Of a DNA stretch of 64,000 nucleotides, positions 12,501-27,700 are shown piece after piece. Source of the stretch: Sipunculus nudus (taxonomy: Eukaryota; Annelida; Sipuncula; Golfingiida; Sipunculidae); NCBI GenBank assembly GCA_026874595.1, contig CM049315.1, positions 13,396,664 to 13,460,663 of the forward strand, in the 5' to 3' direction. Every line of letters starts with the position of its first letter. The stretch's first letter is position 1. The notes under the pieces are model-generated. The model saw nothing but the letters and a program-made list of their open reading frames with translations. It did not search any database and was not told the DNA's origin. The translations under genes and the position numbers were made by a program.

Positions 12501-15500
12501 AGTTGCTTTCAAATTTCAGACTTTAATGGCTTAAATCCATACACATATTGCATATGAAAGTTATTTCAACAGTGCTTAAAGGAAAAATTTCATAATTAGT
12601 ATATATATTTAATGATAATTGAGAGATGATGGACAGACAGAGCTGATCACTTTATGTTCCATTCTCCTGGGGCAAGAATATGTTTCAATATTAGATCTTA
12701 ATTTTTTCTAATCCAATTATCTTTCAAATTGAAAAAAATTGTACACATTTGCAATAATAACTAATGTCCCAGTGCACAGGTGACGGTGAGGTGCTAAGGA
12801 TCAATGACAGCCGGGGGGGGGGGGGGGGGGGGGAGGGGAAGAGATGGGATTAACAACACTTTTGCATAAACATTCAGGGCAAACAAAGCCTGATCTCCAA
12901 TTCTGCTGAAGCTCGAAAATAATGAACACATGTTTGTATTAGATCCTCATTTTTTTATTTTAAGTTTAATTTGTATACATTTCCAATATAACATATATTT
13001 CTTAATATAAACGTTGATTCATAATTCTAAATTGCATCATCATAAATCTCAATCTTGTCATGTAACACCACATCATGCATACAAATGTATATTTATATAT
13101 TCATGGGGGGGGGGGGGGAGGGGGTGTGATATGAGAACAATTGTACACCTGTCACAGCAGGGGATCTCCCCCAGTGACTGAAACAAATCACCCTGGCATA
13201 GCTGACTTCCAGTGACCTGGAGTGGCCTACCTGCATCTGGAACAAAGCAAGTGACTACAATAGAGCCTCAAGATAAAATTCAATAACTAGCCTAATTTTC
13301 AACCTTTTAGTTTCTAATTTCAGATTTAAACACATTAAATACTTATGTTTACATTCTGAGAAAATTAAATCAACAGTACTCACAGGAAAAAAATGTGCCA
13401 TGGTCAAAGTTGGGTAAAATTTCAGGTACTGATTTTATGTTTATGCTAATAACTTATAAAATTTACAAAATACAGATCTAATTTTGGGTATACAATTGAA
13501 TCTTAATTAAACAAAGTTATATACTTGAAAAAATTCTCTAGCTTCAATAATTTTCATGTAACCTGAGCAAATATTTTTCCTGATTTTTTACAAAGTCAAT
13601 TTTGTTTGGGCCCATAACTTAAAACAATTACGCAATACTGACATCATTTCTGGCATGTGCATAGCGAATGTATAGAAAAATATGTATATTATATATGATC
13701 AAAGTCAGATCAGTGGTTTTGATACTAGGCAGTCCTGAAGTGTAACAAAGGGTTTTTAATGAAAAAAAATGAAATTTTTCATTAATATCTTGAAGAAATT
13801 AAGTTCTGGTGACCAAATTCCTGGCATGGTAGGGGATTTTGGAGACATCTTACTGTATGCCTAATTTAAGAAACTTAGAGCTGAAGCTTGGGAGTGGAGC
13901 TCTAGCAAACTGCATAACACTAGGTTGATGTAAACAATATGTGACATGGTGCTTGAAAACTTAAATAAAATCTACAGTTTTTGATCAACTGGTTTCAAAT
14001 TTTAAATGTTAACAGTTGAAATGCTAACAAAAACATGCTTTGAAAATTAAATCCACAGCAGTTACAGGAAAAAAACATGCCATGGTCAAATTTGGGCAAA
14101 GTTTAAGGTACCAATTTTTTATTTTTGCTAATATTTTAAAAAATTTAAAAGATTTTGATCAAATTTTGGGTATACAATTTAATTTTGATTAATAAAAGTT
14201 ATATTACTGGAAAAAAAGTGCTTAGCTTTAACAAGTTTTGTGTTAAGTGATCAAATTTTTTTCCTGATTATTTACAAAATGCATTATGTTTGGGCCCATA
14301 ACTTTTTTAAATTATATAATACAGACCCAATTTCTGGCATGTACATAGGAACTATATAGAGGATTATTTATGGTAAATATGAGGAAAAACAGATTAGTGG
14401 TTTTGATATTAGGCAGTCCAGAAGTGTGAAAATAGGTTTTTAATAAAAAATTGAGGTTTTTCCTTAATTCTCAAAGGAACGAAGTCGCAAAGACCCAGTT
14501 TTCTGCTTGGTAGGAGATCTTGGGGACATCTAACATTATGCCAAATTTTGGATTCCTAGGTCTTACGGTTTCAAAACGTGCCACATCTACGGACGGACGG
14601 ACAGATGGACGGATGGACGACGGACAATGGACCACGACTATAGCTCAGATGACTTACAGTCAGCTGAGCTAAAAATGAGGGTGCAGCAGTTCACATGTGA
14701 TCTATAAATAAACCCGATTCACTTAAAATGCAAGTTTTTTTCAAACAGATGAAAGATATAGTTCCAATAATCAGGGAATTCTGCATCTAGACACTGTGTC
14801 TAGACATCTAGACGCTGTGTCTAGACGTCTAGACACATTGTCTAGACACCCGCCAGCGCCAGGTCAGTTGCCATGGTGATGTCTGGACTTCACCTGTTTG
14901 TACTGAGTGACCTCTTGACTTGGCTGCATGAAGTCAAATCTGTTTTCAGAAAGCCTTTTTCAATTGGCTACAATGCTTTTTTAAAACTGTATTTACCCAA
15001 TATATTCTTATAAAACTGGCAGAACCCTACCATAGAATAATTCTTGTAAAGTTTAAACCAATCAGCTGAACAGTTTCATCATAAACCAGTGTATAAGCTA
15101 GAAGAGTTTAAAATTACATTTTAGCTTGTAAAAAACACATCAATGTAGGTGGCGCCACCAATGCCTCAAAATCAGATATGACATATGTGACAAACATTGG
15201 TAAAAAATTTGGTCATTATAGCTCTAGCCGTTTCTGAGATTTTAATTTTAGTGTGCTTTTTTGGACAGATGACTAAGTTCAACCTCCTGTAACTCGACCA
15301 AAAATCTCCAAACTGGAACCATTCGAACAAATTTGAGAGAGATTGTTCCAGAGATCATTTCTGTGAAATATTGGACAATTTGGCTGGACAGTTTCAGAGA
15401 AGAAGATTTTTAAAGGTTTTTAAGCTTTTTCTCTATAAAATCTAAATTAATGCAGATACCCAATAATAAGCTCCAGGCCACCAAGTTTCACATGTGACTA

Positions 15501-18500
15501 TTTCTTACATGTAATTTGGAGCTGCTAGCTCCAACAGTTTCTGAATTACAGCCATGGACGGCGGAAAGCCAGCCCTGGACGGTGGACGAACGACGCTGCG
15601 CCATCGCATAAGCTCACAGGTTCGCTAAAAATTCAAGAATACATCAACACAAGATTGACCATAATGCACGCATGCCACCTTATTGTTGATGGGGAATAGG
15701 ATCATCATGAAAGAGACACGGGTTAAACATGAAGCAAATCGTATCTTTGCCACTCACGTGAAACGTTATAACATTGTTATCCAAAACACTTGGAAACCAT
15801 AAGATGGTGACAGTGACCTAATGGTTCTTAATAAGGGAGTTTATAACTGTGGATATAAGTCACGGAAGGCTTAGCTGACCTAAGGATGTAAATGTCACTG
15901 CATGGGTGACCCCGGGGCTTGAACTCCTGCTACATGGCCTCAAAGGTCAGCTGGTACCCAATGATCTACCAGACAGGCAATAGAATTCACATTGTATCTT
16001 TAGTGGAGCTAGTTTGAATGTGATGCAACTTTACATGTATAAACGGCTATGGAACCACCAGTTTTCCATAATGACATGCACACCCATAAAGATTAAACGG
16101 AAAGAAAATGTACATCAAAGAGTGGCAGACTGGCATATACGTCATATTGACTCACGATATAACAGTAATGCAGATTAGGAAGTGTCACTTGAATTGCCAA
16201 TTGTCAGAATTGGTAGGCCTGGGCAAATTTATAATTTGCATTTCATGTTAATAAAATGAAAGTTCCATCAGTTCACCAAACATAAGGCAGGTTTTCATTA
16301 GAGATGGTAAAAGGTGTAAATTACTGGAGAAAGACATTTCATATAGCACTGGTAAAAGGTGAAGGTATCACCGATTATCGCTTAGCTGACATCGTTCCAT
16401 GTACCGGGGAAGCTGACTGAGACAGGATAAGTAAGTATTACAAGTCGCATCCCGCCTTTGCCAGAAAATTCTGGTTTTTAGAATTTGATTTCCTGGTACA
16501 AGTTGCGAGTTCTACAACAACTTTTACGGTAGAAATGATTCGGCCCTATGATGCCCAGTTTTTCAAAATGGCAGCCTTAGGGATATACAAGAAAGGATCT
16601 GGAGTTAAATGGTGCACATCATTTCATGAGGGTCAATCCTCGGCAGACTTTTCACAGAAAGTGCTTGAAGGATTCTTGAGATAATGTGTGCAAAGTAATT
16701 CGAAGATTGCTGCCTGGTGGCCATATTGCATTTCTGATTTTCTTAATTTTTATAAGCACTGGTGCCAACCTTTGACAAAATTTTCACAGAAACTGCATGA
16801 ACATTCTTGAGATAATACATGCAAAAAGAATTCCAAGATTGTATTTCTGACAGGTCTGAAATTTGACAGTGCACATCCTCTAAAGAATCTTCTGTAAAAA
16901 TTTTATGGCAATTGCTTGAAGGATTGTTGAGATAATGCACATGAGGGAACATGATGAACAGATGACAGACAGACAAGACAAAAGGATAGACAGATGGAAA
17001 ACCTCATTACTCTAGGTTACCAACCTAGACAGGGCTCAAAATAACACAGAGGACTTTCCTATTCATTTCAAAGAAACATGTTAAGTCACACCACTGTAGT
17101 ACTATCTATAATGTTAGAAAATACTTAACAGTTTTTAAGGACCTGGTTTGCAATTGTTTATAAATTTTTAAAAAATTCAGCAGTATTCTATTACAATTTT
17201 CCTTGAATATTTTACAACTGTATTTTTTCAACTTACTCTGTTATTCCATCTTATTTCTGTTAATATAGCAATGAAATCCTTGCCAAGTTAGCAATCGAAT
17301 GAAAAAAATAAAACACAGACAAAGAGAGACCCATTGCTAAAAATTAAATAAATAAAAAAATGATCATTTACCAAAGGAATAGTGTTTTTAGATCACTAAA
17401 AGGTTCATGAAAATACTCAAATATTAATATTTGAAAAGGAAGCTTCTTTCTTACTTTCCTGCTGCCAGTTTCTTGGCGGTGATTTTGTCCGTGTCTTTAC
17501 GAGTATAGCCCAGATCATGCCTTCCTTCAATGGAGCTGACTTGTGTGGTGGAGTGGACATTCCAGAATGTGATTTGAGCATCTAATGTGGCCACTGCTAA
17601 CTCTTCTCCATCTGGTCTGAACTTTACAGACAGAACTGAAACATATTGACCAATCACAGATGCCTTTTACCATCACAGAACCAATTAAATTACAGCAAAA
17701 CATCCGGTGTGCAAACAGGCATATATTATATGTTTAAATTGTTTGGCTCATGCTGAATCATTCATTAGCAAAATATATGTTGCTAGCATGGATAGAACCC
17801 TTTAATTTTTTAATCTGAAACAAGTGCTGTACAGATATTAACAATATATCAAGGTCTCCTTGGCTACTTTAATGCATTTGATACATATGGGCTTTTTACT
17901 GACATTATGGTTTTTCTGGGCTTCATGCCCACAACAAAGTGATATACAGAATTATATTTCCTCTATTTTCACGAGTCTGCAGCAAATCGTTGCCTAAATA
18001 AATTTAAACATATTCTTGCCATACAAATTTAGATATTTTATTGATAATCAATTGTCAATAACTTATATGCTAATAACTGATGATTTTTGTTCTTACAGTA
18101 ACAACTACAAAATTATGCATTGAAATGGCATGTTTACCTCTTGTTTTCTATGCCCTGTATACTATTTAACAAGCAGTTAAAAAATATGTGAAGTTGATTC
18201 TTCTATAATACAGGAGAAATGTATACATTTTAGTTTTTTTTAAAGATTTTCATTCTTATTCAAGTCCTTACCGTCTGCTGGGAGACAGAGGGTTTCTTTG
18301 GCACCTTTGCGTACAAAAACATCCCACAGTTTAACAGTTTTGTCCCAGGAGCCACTGGCCAGCACTGCCTGGGAATTGCTGAAACTGAGACTGCTGATTG
18401 GTCCCTCATGGCCTGATAAGATCTGAAATAATAAACTTATAAAGTATAGTTAAGGGATATATCAGAATTACTGCATTTATGGTAAGGATATCAGAATACT

Positions 18501-18744
18501 GATATTGTGGTAAATTAAGTTTTTAAAATTCATTGTAGCTTGTCATCCTAAAAAATCTAACGCTGTGTTCAAATATCTTCATAATACAGGTGCAATCCTT
18601 CCAAGTAGGCTGAGACAGGTAAAGTTTCAAGTCAAAAGCATGGCTTCATACTACCCAACAATTGCTGCCAAACCGCCTAACATATCCCTTAATTCTTCAT
18701 TTAAAAGTTCTCAACTTGTATTGAAGATTTTTTTAATCTCATTT

Positions 18745-18779
<35 letters not shown>

Positions 18780-21700
18780 CATGTTAATAATACTTTCACC
18801 AATGCTGTAATATTGTGATACAAAATGAACAGTACCTGAATCCAGTGCAACAGTGTGATATTTATTTTTATGCATATCAACAAACTTATTTTTATAAAAT
18901 ATCAATGTATTGTACATAGAGGATATGAGTGGCAAAACAAACATATATGTTACTTTGATATAACTGATATAAATTTGGAAATAAGAGACTCAAATGTTCA
19001 ACTAGTTTTTGTGTCTGTAGTGTCCACAAAACAGTGTCCATAGCAGTGAGATGCTTGTAAGGAAAAGTTAGATGTATACAGCCAAAAATAATGATACAGT
19101 AAGCCCAGACAGAGCTCAAACAGTGCACATCATACATCATAAGTGACATCAGGGTGACACCAGGACAAATCAGGGTGACATCAGGATAGCATCAAAAGAT
19201 CAGATACATATTTTTTTTACAGTTTCAACAACTTTTTTTAATTGAGGGTAACATTTGGAGACATCGGGGTAACAAAAGGATATACTGGGTAACATCAGGA
19301 CACATTGGGGTAACATCAGGATACAGCGGAGCAACATCAGGACACATCAGGGTAACATCAGGACACATCTGGATACATTGTATCGACATATGGAACTCAT
19401 CGGAACACATCTGTTTAACCTTGGTGATGTGTGAACAAGCTTTAAGTTGTTCAACAGTAACTTCCCATGGGATGTGGTTTATGAATTAATAAAAATACCT
19501 GATCAAGAAACCATATTTTGGTCTTAGCCCTTGACATCTGGTCCAACTTACCTCGAGAAGTCTGCCTGTTTGCATGGACCACACAAATATCTCAAAGGTA
19601 TCCATACCCCCGGCAACCACCACCTCACCACTGTGGTCAAGTGTCAGGCAGGAGAACTGGACCGGGCGGGGAGACGTGAAAGTACGGAAATTCCTGTACC
19701 TGGTACATGAAAACAATACTGGTATGTCAAGATGCAGTAAAATTATGACACATAACACAAGTTAATGGCACCTTGTTCAAATTAGTCACCCTCTGTTTGT
19801 GCTAATGGTACAAAATTAACCACCAGATGGCAGAACCAGATGTAAAATTGATAGATGTATATCACAGTATTCACTTAACTAAAACAGAGACTGAAGAAAC
19901 TTAAAAGATTTGTCCTAATTAGTAAATTGCAGTGTTTAATGAGTTTGACACATATATGTTGAATTTAAAAGGCTTGTTATTACTAGTAGCATGCCTTTTA
20001 AAATAAGTGCTGAATTGAAAGTATTATTAAACAAATATAAAAATAAAGCTTTTGGTATTGTAGCCAAAAAGTCTAAGTATTACTATAAGACATCCTTTAA
20101 ACTCCAAAATATTCTGATACACATCCTTCACTATATTTGAATTATTCAATGAGAGAATTAGACTTACAGGTGTACAAAAATGATAATACATAATCAGAGC
20201 TGTTAATGTTATAACACTGGCCCAGGCCATAATACAGAAGGAACAGCCACTCATATCTTACAGAATGCTCAACACAATATACCTGTTGAGATCAAATGCC
20301 CTGACTGTACCATCCAGCGAAGATGACACGACCACCTGCCCATTTTGGTTGAAGGTGATCCCTGTTATCCCTCCAACATGCTCTGTGAATGTCACAAAAC
20401 AAAACCCACTTGCTGTGTTCCAGATCTTTACCTATAAATAAATATATATAAAAATAAAAAAAAATTAAATATATTATCATGTTACAGTAACAGTAGGTTT
20501 ATAATCTTTCTTGTATTTTTATATGTAGGTGAAGGAGAAGGCTGGGTATGTAGTTTTACTTATTTATCACCAACAGCACAGCTATCATTACCATTCTCCG
20601 TTTTTTCTAATCACACTCACACACACAAGGACACAGAAACATTAGTTGCATTTCCAATGTATACAATAAAACAAGGCAGACCTTCCCATCATCCCCTCCT
20701 GTAGCGATGTACTGTCCATCAGGGGAGTATTCCAGACAGCTCATATTGTTAAAGTGACCTTGCTGTTTCAGCACATAGGATTCACTCTGCCACTCCCACA
20801 CCAGGAGCTGACCCAGCCCTGAGCAGGCCAGCGCCAGCCAGTCACCCGTCTTGTTGAAGGCAGCCCCTGCTATGGCTTGGTCAGATATACTGAAAAAAAT
20901 AACACCCGAGAGTGATGATACTGACCATAGGACACCCACAAATGATATGGGAATATTAATACATCTCAGTGGAGGTCTCCTTTTTCATACATTAATATAT
21001 GGATAATCATAAACTTGTGACCCATTTCAACAAAGTAAATTTAGGATGTAGCAGAACAGTGTATGCATTACAATTAGATACTGAGGGTACTTGCACCCAA
21101 GTCTGCCAGATCAATACTGGAAACATGTCTGTGGATTCTAACAGTTAACAATTTAGGGCTTAACAACTATACCATCCCTGAACTAAAGGTGTTGATTTGT
21201 CAACTGCTGCATTTGTCAAATATCACACTGTGCAAGTCACTTAGGTTGACTCTACACATGGATAATATACTTAAAGCTGAAACAATTCAACTTCAGGAGT
21301 ACCTTAATGAATGTATCAAATTGAAGTCTGGCATCTCATGAAGCAGGAAGGCACCATCTTGGAAACCAGTGACGAGGATATGCGTTGGCTTATGGAAGGC
21401 TGTACAGGTCACCTTAGCTGGTGGGGCTCCCTCGCCACGAGATTCCTTGAAGCTGTGTCTGATACAAAAACAATACTGTGGTTAGCTTCATTCGCGGAGC
21501 TAATTTTTCATGATCTTTACATTTTCATTGTTTTGCAAGGGTTTTAATTTTCCAGTCTTACCATGCAGTGATCTACATAAAGTACCGGTATATATATTAT
21601 CACAATATTTTGACGAGGACCCAAGCGAATGAGTAGACAATCATATCCCCCATAGGTAAATAACATGAAAGATCTAAAAGTGAAGTATGTTTTACATAAA

Positions 21701-24700
21701 CTATAACAGCAAACTAATTAATATAACTTTCAAGCATCATGTGGAACACACGGTAACAAATCAAATTAAGTGCAGCTAAACAATGCAGCCATTCTGTTAC
21801 CTACATTAAAACAACTTAGTACTTCAATCCTCTTTTATTGCTTAATCATGAAAATATCACTGCAAGGGAAAGTTAAATTTGAATATGTTCTTTTATCATG
21901 AATTATCCATATTCTACCAATAATCTTGTGCAGATGATTAATATTAATTTTAACTGATTACTGAATCAAGGACAATGGTCAACAACATCATTAATGGCTA
22001 GTTTTTTTCTAACACAATGACAAACAGGAATATCAATGTTCTCAAAGTATCAACTTCTAGGCTCCAAATTATTCCAGAAAATGCTTGAGAGAATGATTCT
22101 TACTTGCTCTGTCTCTTGTATAGAATCTTGTTTTCTGCTTCTTCTTCTTTTGGTTCTGACTGCTTCTCTGCATGAATATAACAACATTATTTAGATTAAC
22201 AAACTAATTTTCCATTCTAAAGCAAGTCATTCCAGGGACACACCAGGAACATGTTTGAGAATCATGATATGCAAACAGCAGTCACATGATAATGCCAGTG
22301 AGGAATCACTCAAAACTTCACAGTTAGGTTTTTCCTGTAGAAAAGCCTGTAAAGCGTTAACACAAAAGGGTGCTTTTTCATCTCACTAACATATTAACAT
22401 TCACTCCTGTATTCATGAACAACCACCATTTGTGTACACAGACAGCAACATGTTCTTGTGTGTTGTTAAGGAGTTAAATACTCCATCAGCTGGGGCTGAA
22501 CAAGGTCAAGGCCAGCAAGAATGCCAGCAAACTGATTATTTCTATCCTAGACATGGATTCTTATTTTTATTGACTGATTTGATGCTTAATTATTCATTAT
22601 TTGCATTGATTCTGTTATATTTGGGTAAAATATACCAATCCTAACTGATAAATATGATGCAATTCCCCCCTCCCTGCAGGGGACAAAATATTTAATGCTG
22701 TAATTTATACTGATACCATGGCAGGTCTAGGTAAATCCTTTATTGTCTATCCTAACTGATAAATATTTTGCAATCCCCACCCACCCCCTCCCGATACCAA
22801 TTTTTCACATTTCCCTCAGCTTTTGTGGGGTTTTTTTTCCACTTTGGTATAAACAAGGCTGTTTGGAAATCATGGTGAAGATGTGAGGTAGCCAAATGAC
22901 AGCTCTTACATCTCTAGACTATCAAAACCAAACTGATTTTCACAGTCTGACTGAAATGTGGTGGTTCATCATTTGGTGCTTCAGGTAAGTACAGTGAATT
23001 CTGTCTGAAAAACCACCTTAGTAAGGCCACCTGACTATCAAGACCACCCTGGAGTGAACCAAAAGCAGGTTATAACTGATCTGTCTAGTAAAACAACTTA
23101 TGAATGAATGCCACTTTTGGCCAGTCTCACAAGTGGTCTTTTTATACAGGTTTCACTGTATATGGAAAGCGATGGGAATCAGTTCATATTTCTGTGTCAT
23201 TCATTGGTTTGAAAAAACTGATTGATGATTATTTGATAACTGGTTCAGCAATATATTCCATTACCTGTAAAGCTGAAAACTGGTTATATTTCTCAGACCC
23301 TCAGAGGTGTATATGTTCTGAGGTGGCAAGTCAGTGAACACAGCTCCCTCTATGGGTGCTTCAAGTGAGAAAGTGACTCTATTACCACAGATTCACCCAT
23401 CTTCCAACAATGAGAAAAAAGAAACAACACATTTTTATTACCTTTTTGTGAGAAATGTGTTATACAAACTAGGCAAATCAGAAATGAAACATTCAGCAGA
23501 ATGATAAATCTGCTTTCGACACAGACTATGAAATCACCTTTTCCTGTTTGTTGTAGCCTCAAAGTTGAGTTGGTATATCATATAATACAAGTATGATTTT
23601 ACCAGGTTCATGTTCATGTGTGTGCATGTGCATACAAAATGCTGCCTTTAAATGTTCCAAACAACTAAAGAAGAATTTTTTACTTACTCTTTTGCTTTTT
23701 GGTTTTCTCTCCATCTTCCTCATCACTTTCTTCCTCCTCCTCTGAAGATTCTTGTACTTCCTCTGGTTGCCATGGTATCAAACCATCCAGATCTGTGTCA
23801 CATGCCCATACACACAGCTGGCCGTTTCTACTTATGGTATATAGCTGATAAAGGTCAAGGACATTAAAGATTGGGCTGCCTTATGAGAGAAATGTTCATA
23901 TAAAAAATTAGCCTTGATTCATTAATTAAATGTTAATAAAATATCAATATTTGTATGATACAATTTTTTTAAATAACTAACACATGCCATCTAATGCTAC
24001 AGGAAATCAGTGCATCTTGTGTTTTTTTTAAATAATTTTCATTTTTACTTGTCTGTTTGCAGGGCACTTTGTTTCCTTTAAGAGTATATAGCCCATGAAA
24101 TCATATTTTAATCTATGTAAATAAATATATATATATATACAAAGAGAATTATTTTACTCAACATAAAAGTAATGCATTCTTAAATGTATTTTCAACATAT
24201 CAGTTTTTTTATGTCAGGATACTGTTGTTAAGGATTTTAATCTGCTGACACAACAGCCACTTGTGACATATGGAAAAATCTTAATATAGTATGGAATTTG
24301 ACATTTCATATGCTTTGAGATTATATGAATTACAGAGGAAACTGATAAGAAATTGAGAAGATTATTTACTTGTGTTCATTATGTTACAGCTTATTATCTA
24401 TTTTGAGAGTTTTTAGCTTAGACTAATTTGTGTTAAAGCTGTAACAATTCATCTGATGGCATTCACCTTTCATGTTTTTATTAAATATTGTTTTGTGAAC
24501 TAAATAAAGCCTTGAACACTGTGTGTGGAAATTTTGTCAACAATCATTTGGTTGGTCTCATTTATGAATTTTTGTGTTATGTTTCTCAGACAGTCGACAG
24601 GCATCTTATTCTGGTTTTATTTGTAACAAGGGTATTCTCCAGTCTTGTGTCATGTGTATGTCACTGCTCTGGTTGTAAAACTAAATGATTTTACATAATT

Positions 24701-27700
24701 TATGATTTTCAAGGATACATCTAATGAATTATGTTCAAAATGAGACCCCACGATGCAATCCGTGTGCCCACTCATGGCATAGACAATAAGATTGGTGAAC
24801 CTGCGTGCCCCAAACACTCGTGTGTTCATGTCCTTGTTGCCTGCACAGAAAACTCTGAAAATAAACATGTACATGAAAGTGACAAGATTCCGTATCACCT
24901 TCACCTTCTGTATCATTAGATGCCCTGTCCTTACTCTTATTAACTAATATGTTGTTTTCTTCCCCCTACACAAAACTACACAATATTTTTACAAATAAAA
25001 TAAAGTTAATAGGCTTCTTATTAGAAATCAAAGTCTCCAAATAATACAAGGATCCATACTTTATATGTAAATGTGGCTCTGTTAGTGAGTGAACATACTA
25101 TGGCCTAGATCTATTCACTCCAGTGAGTGACCATGATAAAACAGTCACGTCCAAACAGGTTGATGCAGTAGGAACACAGACTGACCAGAATATAACATAT
25201 TATTTAATGAGACTACCCTGTCTGGTATTTTCATTCTTAGTTAAATATGCTCATTCATTATATGTTGACAGCTTGCTGGTCAGAAGTATACCAGTATATA
25301 TACTCTGTATTATGCCTTGGTGCTGAAGCCAGATACATTCTCAGAAGTTCTGATCCTCCTTAACCTGAAGAGACAGAAACTTAAGTCTGTCCACTTTTCT
25401 GGATGTCTGTAGAATGATCCAAAGTCAGGTTTGTCTGACAGGACACTCATCTCTTGTATTATAATCTTTTATTCCTCGTTAACAAGCCTACCATATTTTG
25501 TAAATATATCAATCATATGCAACCCAGCACCATATCATTTAAAACTTATGTATTATATGTAAAAACAGTGCATAACAACTGGTTGACCAGTAACTGAAAA
25601 TATTTTACATCTTTACCTTTCCTGGGGATTTTCATGGAAATCCTGATTTTTTTTATATAAAACAGCAAGTACCTAACTCTACAGTAACGTTGTACCAATA
25701 TTAAGTCCTTAAAGTCTACTAGTTATATAAATAACATCAGAGCTGAGTCAGGGAAGGCACAAACAATAATTTATTCTTGTACTTATGTACTATATAATGA
25801 TGTACAGTAGATCCCTTATGGAACAATGATGACCTGTGACATTTCATACATGTATATGCCACTTCAAGCCATCATGTGGTAGGCTATACTGTCTTACTGT
25901 GAGTCTGATGTCCAGTCTATACAGACGGTCTCATCATACGCGCCGTAGAAAGTCCGCTGAAGAACAAACGGGTTGAACTCTTTTGTCCTTCCTGGGGCAT
26001 GGAACAGCAGCACATTGTTCTCTTTGGTCACTGCGAATTTTCTAAAGTAAAATAGTTTGAAAGTATCGTACTGATTTTTAAACAAATATATATGAAAATC
26101 TAGTTCAAAAGGATCTATGTACCTACTTTTTGAAGTTACTGAGAGTTCTCCTATAACCACTTTCACAGGACTTAAAGAGTTACTGTGGTAGCCTTTTTGT
26201 TCACAGGGGTTTCAAATTTGTGATGTTTGCAAAAGGGGAAAGGGAAATTATCGGGAAAATAAAACCTTCCTGAATAAGAGGTCCCATTATCGAATGCAAT
26301 ATAAAAATGCAACTTTAACATTAATTATTTTAAATGATATCAGATCTTTTCAATTGTCTGCCATTAACTGACAATATGTTTTGTTAATGATATTTTTTGC
26401 ACATAAATTTTATATAATTAATTCCCATAATAATGGTTATGCTCTGTGTATAGGTCTTTTGTACTGTCATATAGCAAACATGAAACCCTCACAAAACACT
26501 GAAAAGGTGAAAATTACGAAATTTTAACCCTGCGGATATGAAGCCAACCACAGTATAAGCATGCCTTCCATCCATATACTAGTATGTGTAAACAGGACAT
26601 AAAACATATATAAAACCACCAATATATACCATGATACTTGGCTTGTGGTGCACCTGACCTGATATACACTGGCATACAAAATTTCATAACATTCTGCTGA
26701 ACCATTGTAAACAGACAGAAGATGAACAACATATCACTAATGAGAGCCAGATGCTTTGACGTGGTTTATAAGGAATTGCAAAATCTCATCATGCCATCAA
26801 TCAGGTTTTAAGTTATAAACAAGCCTTTCATCTACATATTTATACATAAACAGCTCTGTTTCATTATGTATTATTTTTATATGCAAATATAAACAAGGAA
26901 TTTCCTAAAAAGATTCTCCTTAAGTTTGTCAGTCATTCTTTTACTAGATCATAGAAAGATTAGTAACCTGGTCACGAACAATTTAAATGATTGAAAATGA
27001 CTCACTTGCCATCAGGACTGAATGATACAGCATGGACTGGTCTGTGGAATTGGTAATGATGGAGGACTGATCGACTCAGCAGGCTCACCAGCATCGCCTC
27101 GCCCTCTACATGATAAATGTTTTATCATTAGGCAGAAAAAAATAGAAAGTATGGTTCTCAGGAACTGCCTGTGTCAATTTTAAACCCCCGCATCAAAAAT
27201 TTTTATTTTGATTTTTGATAGAATCTTACCAAACTGAGCCCCAGCCACTTGGACATTTCTTTCAAGAAGATAAAATCATACATTTTTGTTAAAATTTCCT
27301 TTGTTATGTACTACTTTTACTTGTTTAGCAAAACAAATCTGCTTTTCCCTTATTATTTGACATTTTTATCAAAACATACAAAAAATTAAAAATGCAAAAG
27401 GCCTGCCTGCATTGATTTCTGAAAAAAAAGTGCCTGAGAACCAAACTTTATTTTTTTTGCCTTAGTTCTGTCTATTGAAGGAGGGTGAAGGTAATCATAC
27501 AATAAGAATGAATGTTATCAATAAGCCTTCTGGATTTCAGGTTTTATATGCCAGGGTTAGGAATAATCCAGAAGTCATAACATAAATAAGACAGAGCAAA
27601 TCTTTGAGGTTCTATCAGTATCTATATATCACCATCATGACAATGAAGCACCAGCGGGGTTCAAACCAGGGACCTCTAGTTCAGTAGTCCACCACCTTAA

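Noticed and set aside
14595-14680. Helitron 3' end in the strict sense
   Set aside because: The hairpin TAGCTCAG/CTGAGCTA runs directly into CTAA, instead of sitting 10-12 bases before a CTRR end, so only a pearl/Helitron-like label is justified.
20432-24718. Intron-encoded snoRNAs in PWP2
   Set aside because: Ribosome-biogenesis genes often host snoRNAs, but no pair of C/D or H/ACA boxes at proper spacing could be supported by eye. A covariance-model scan would decide.
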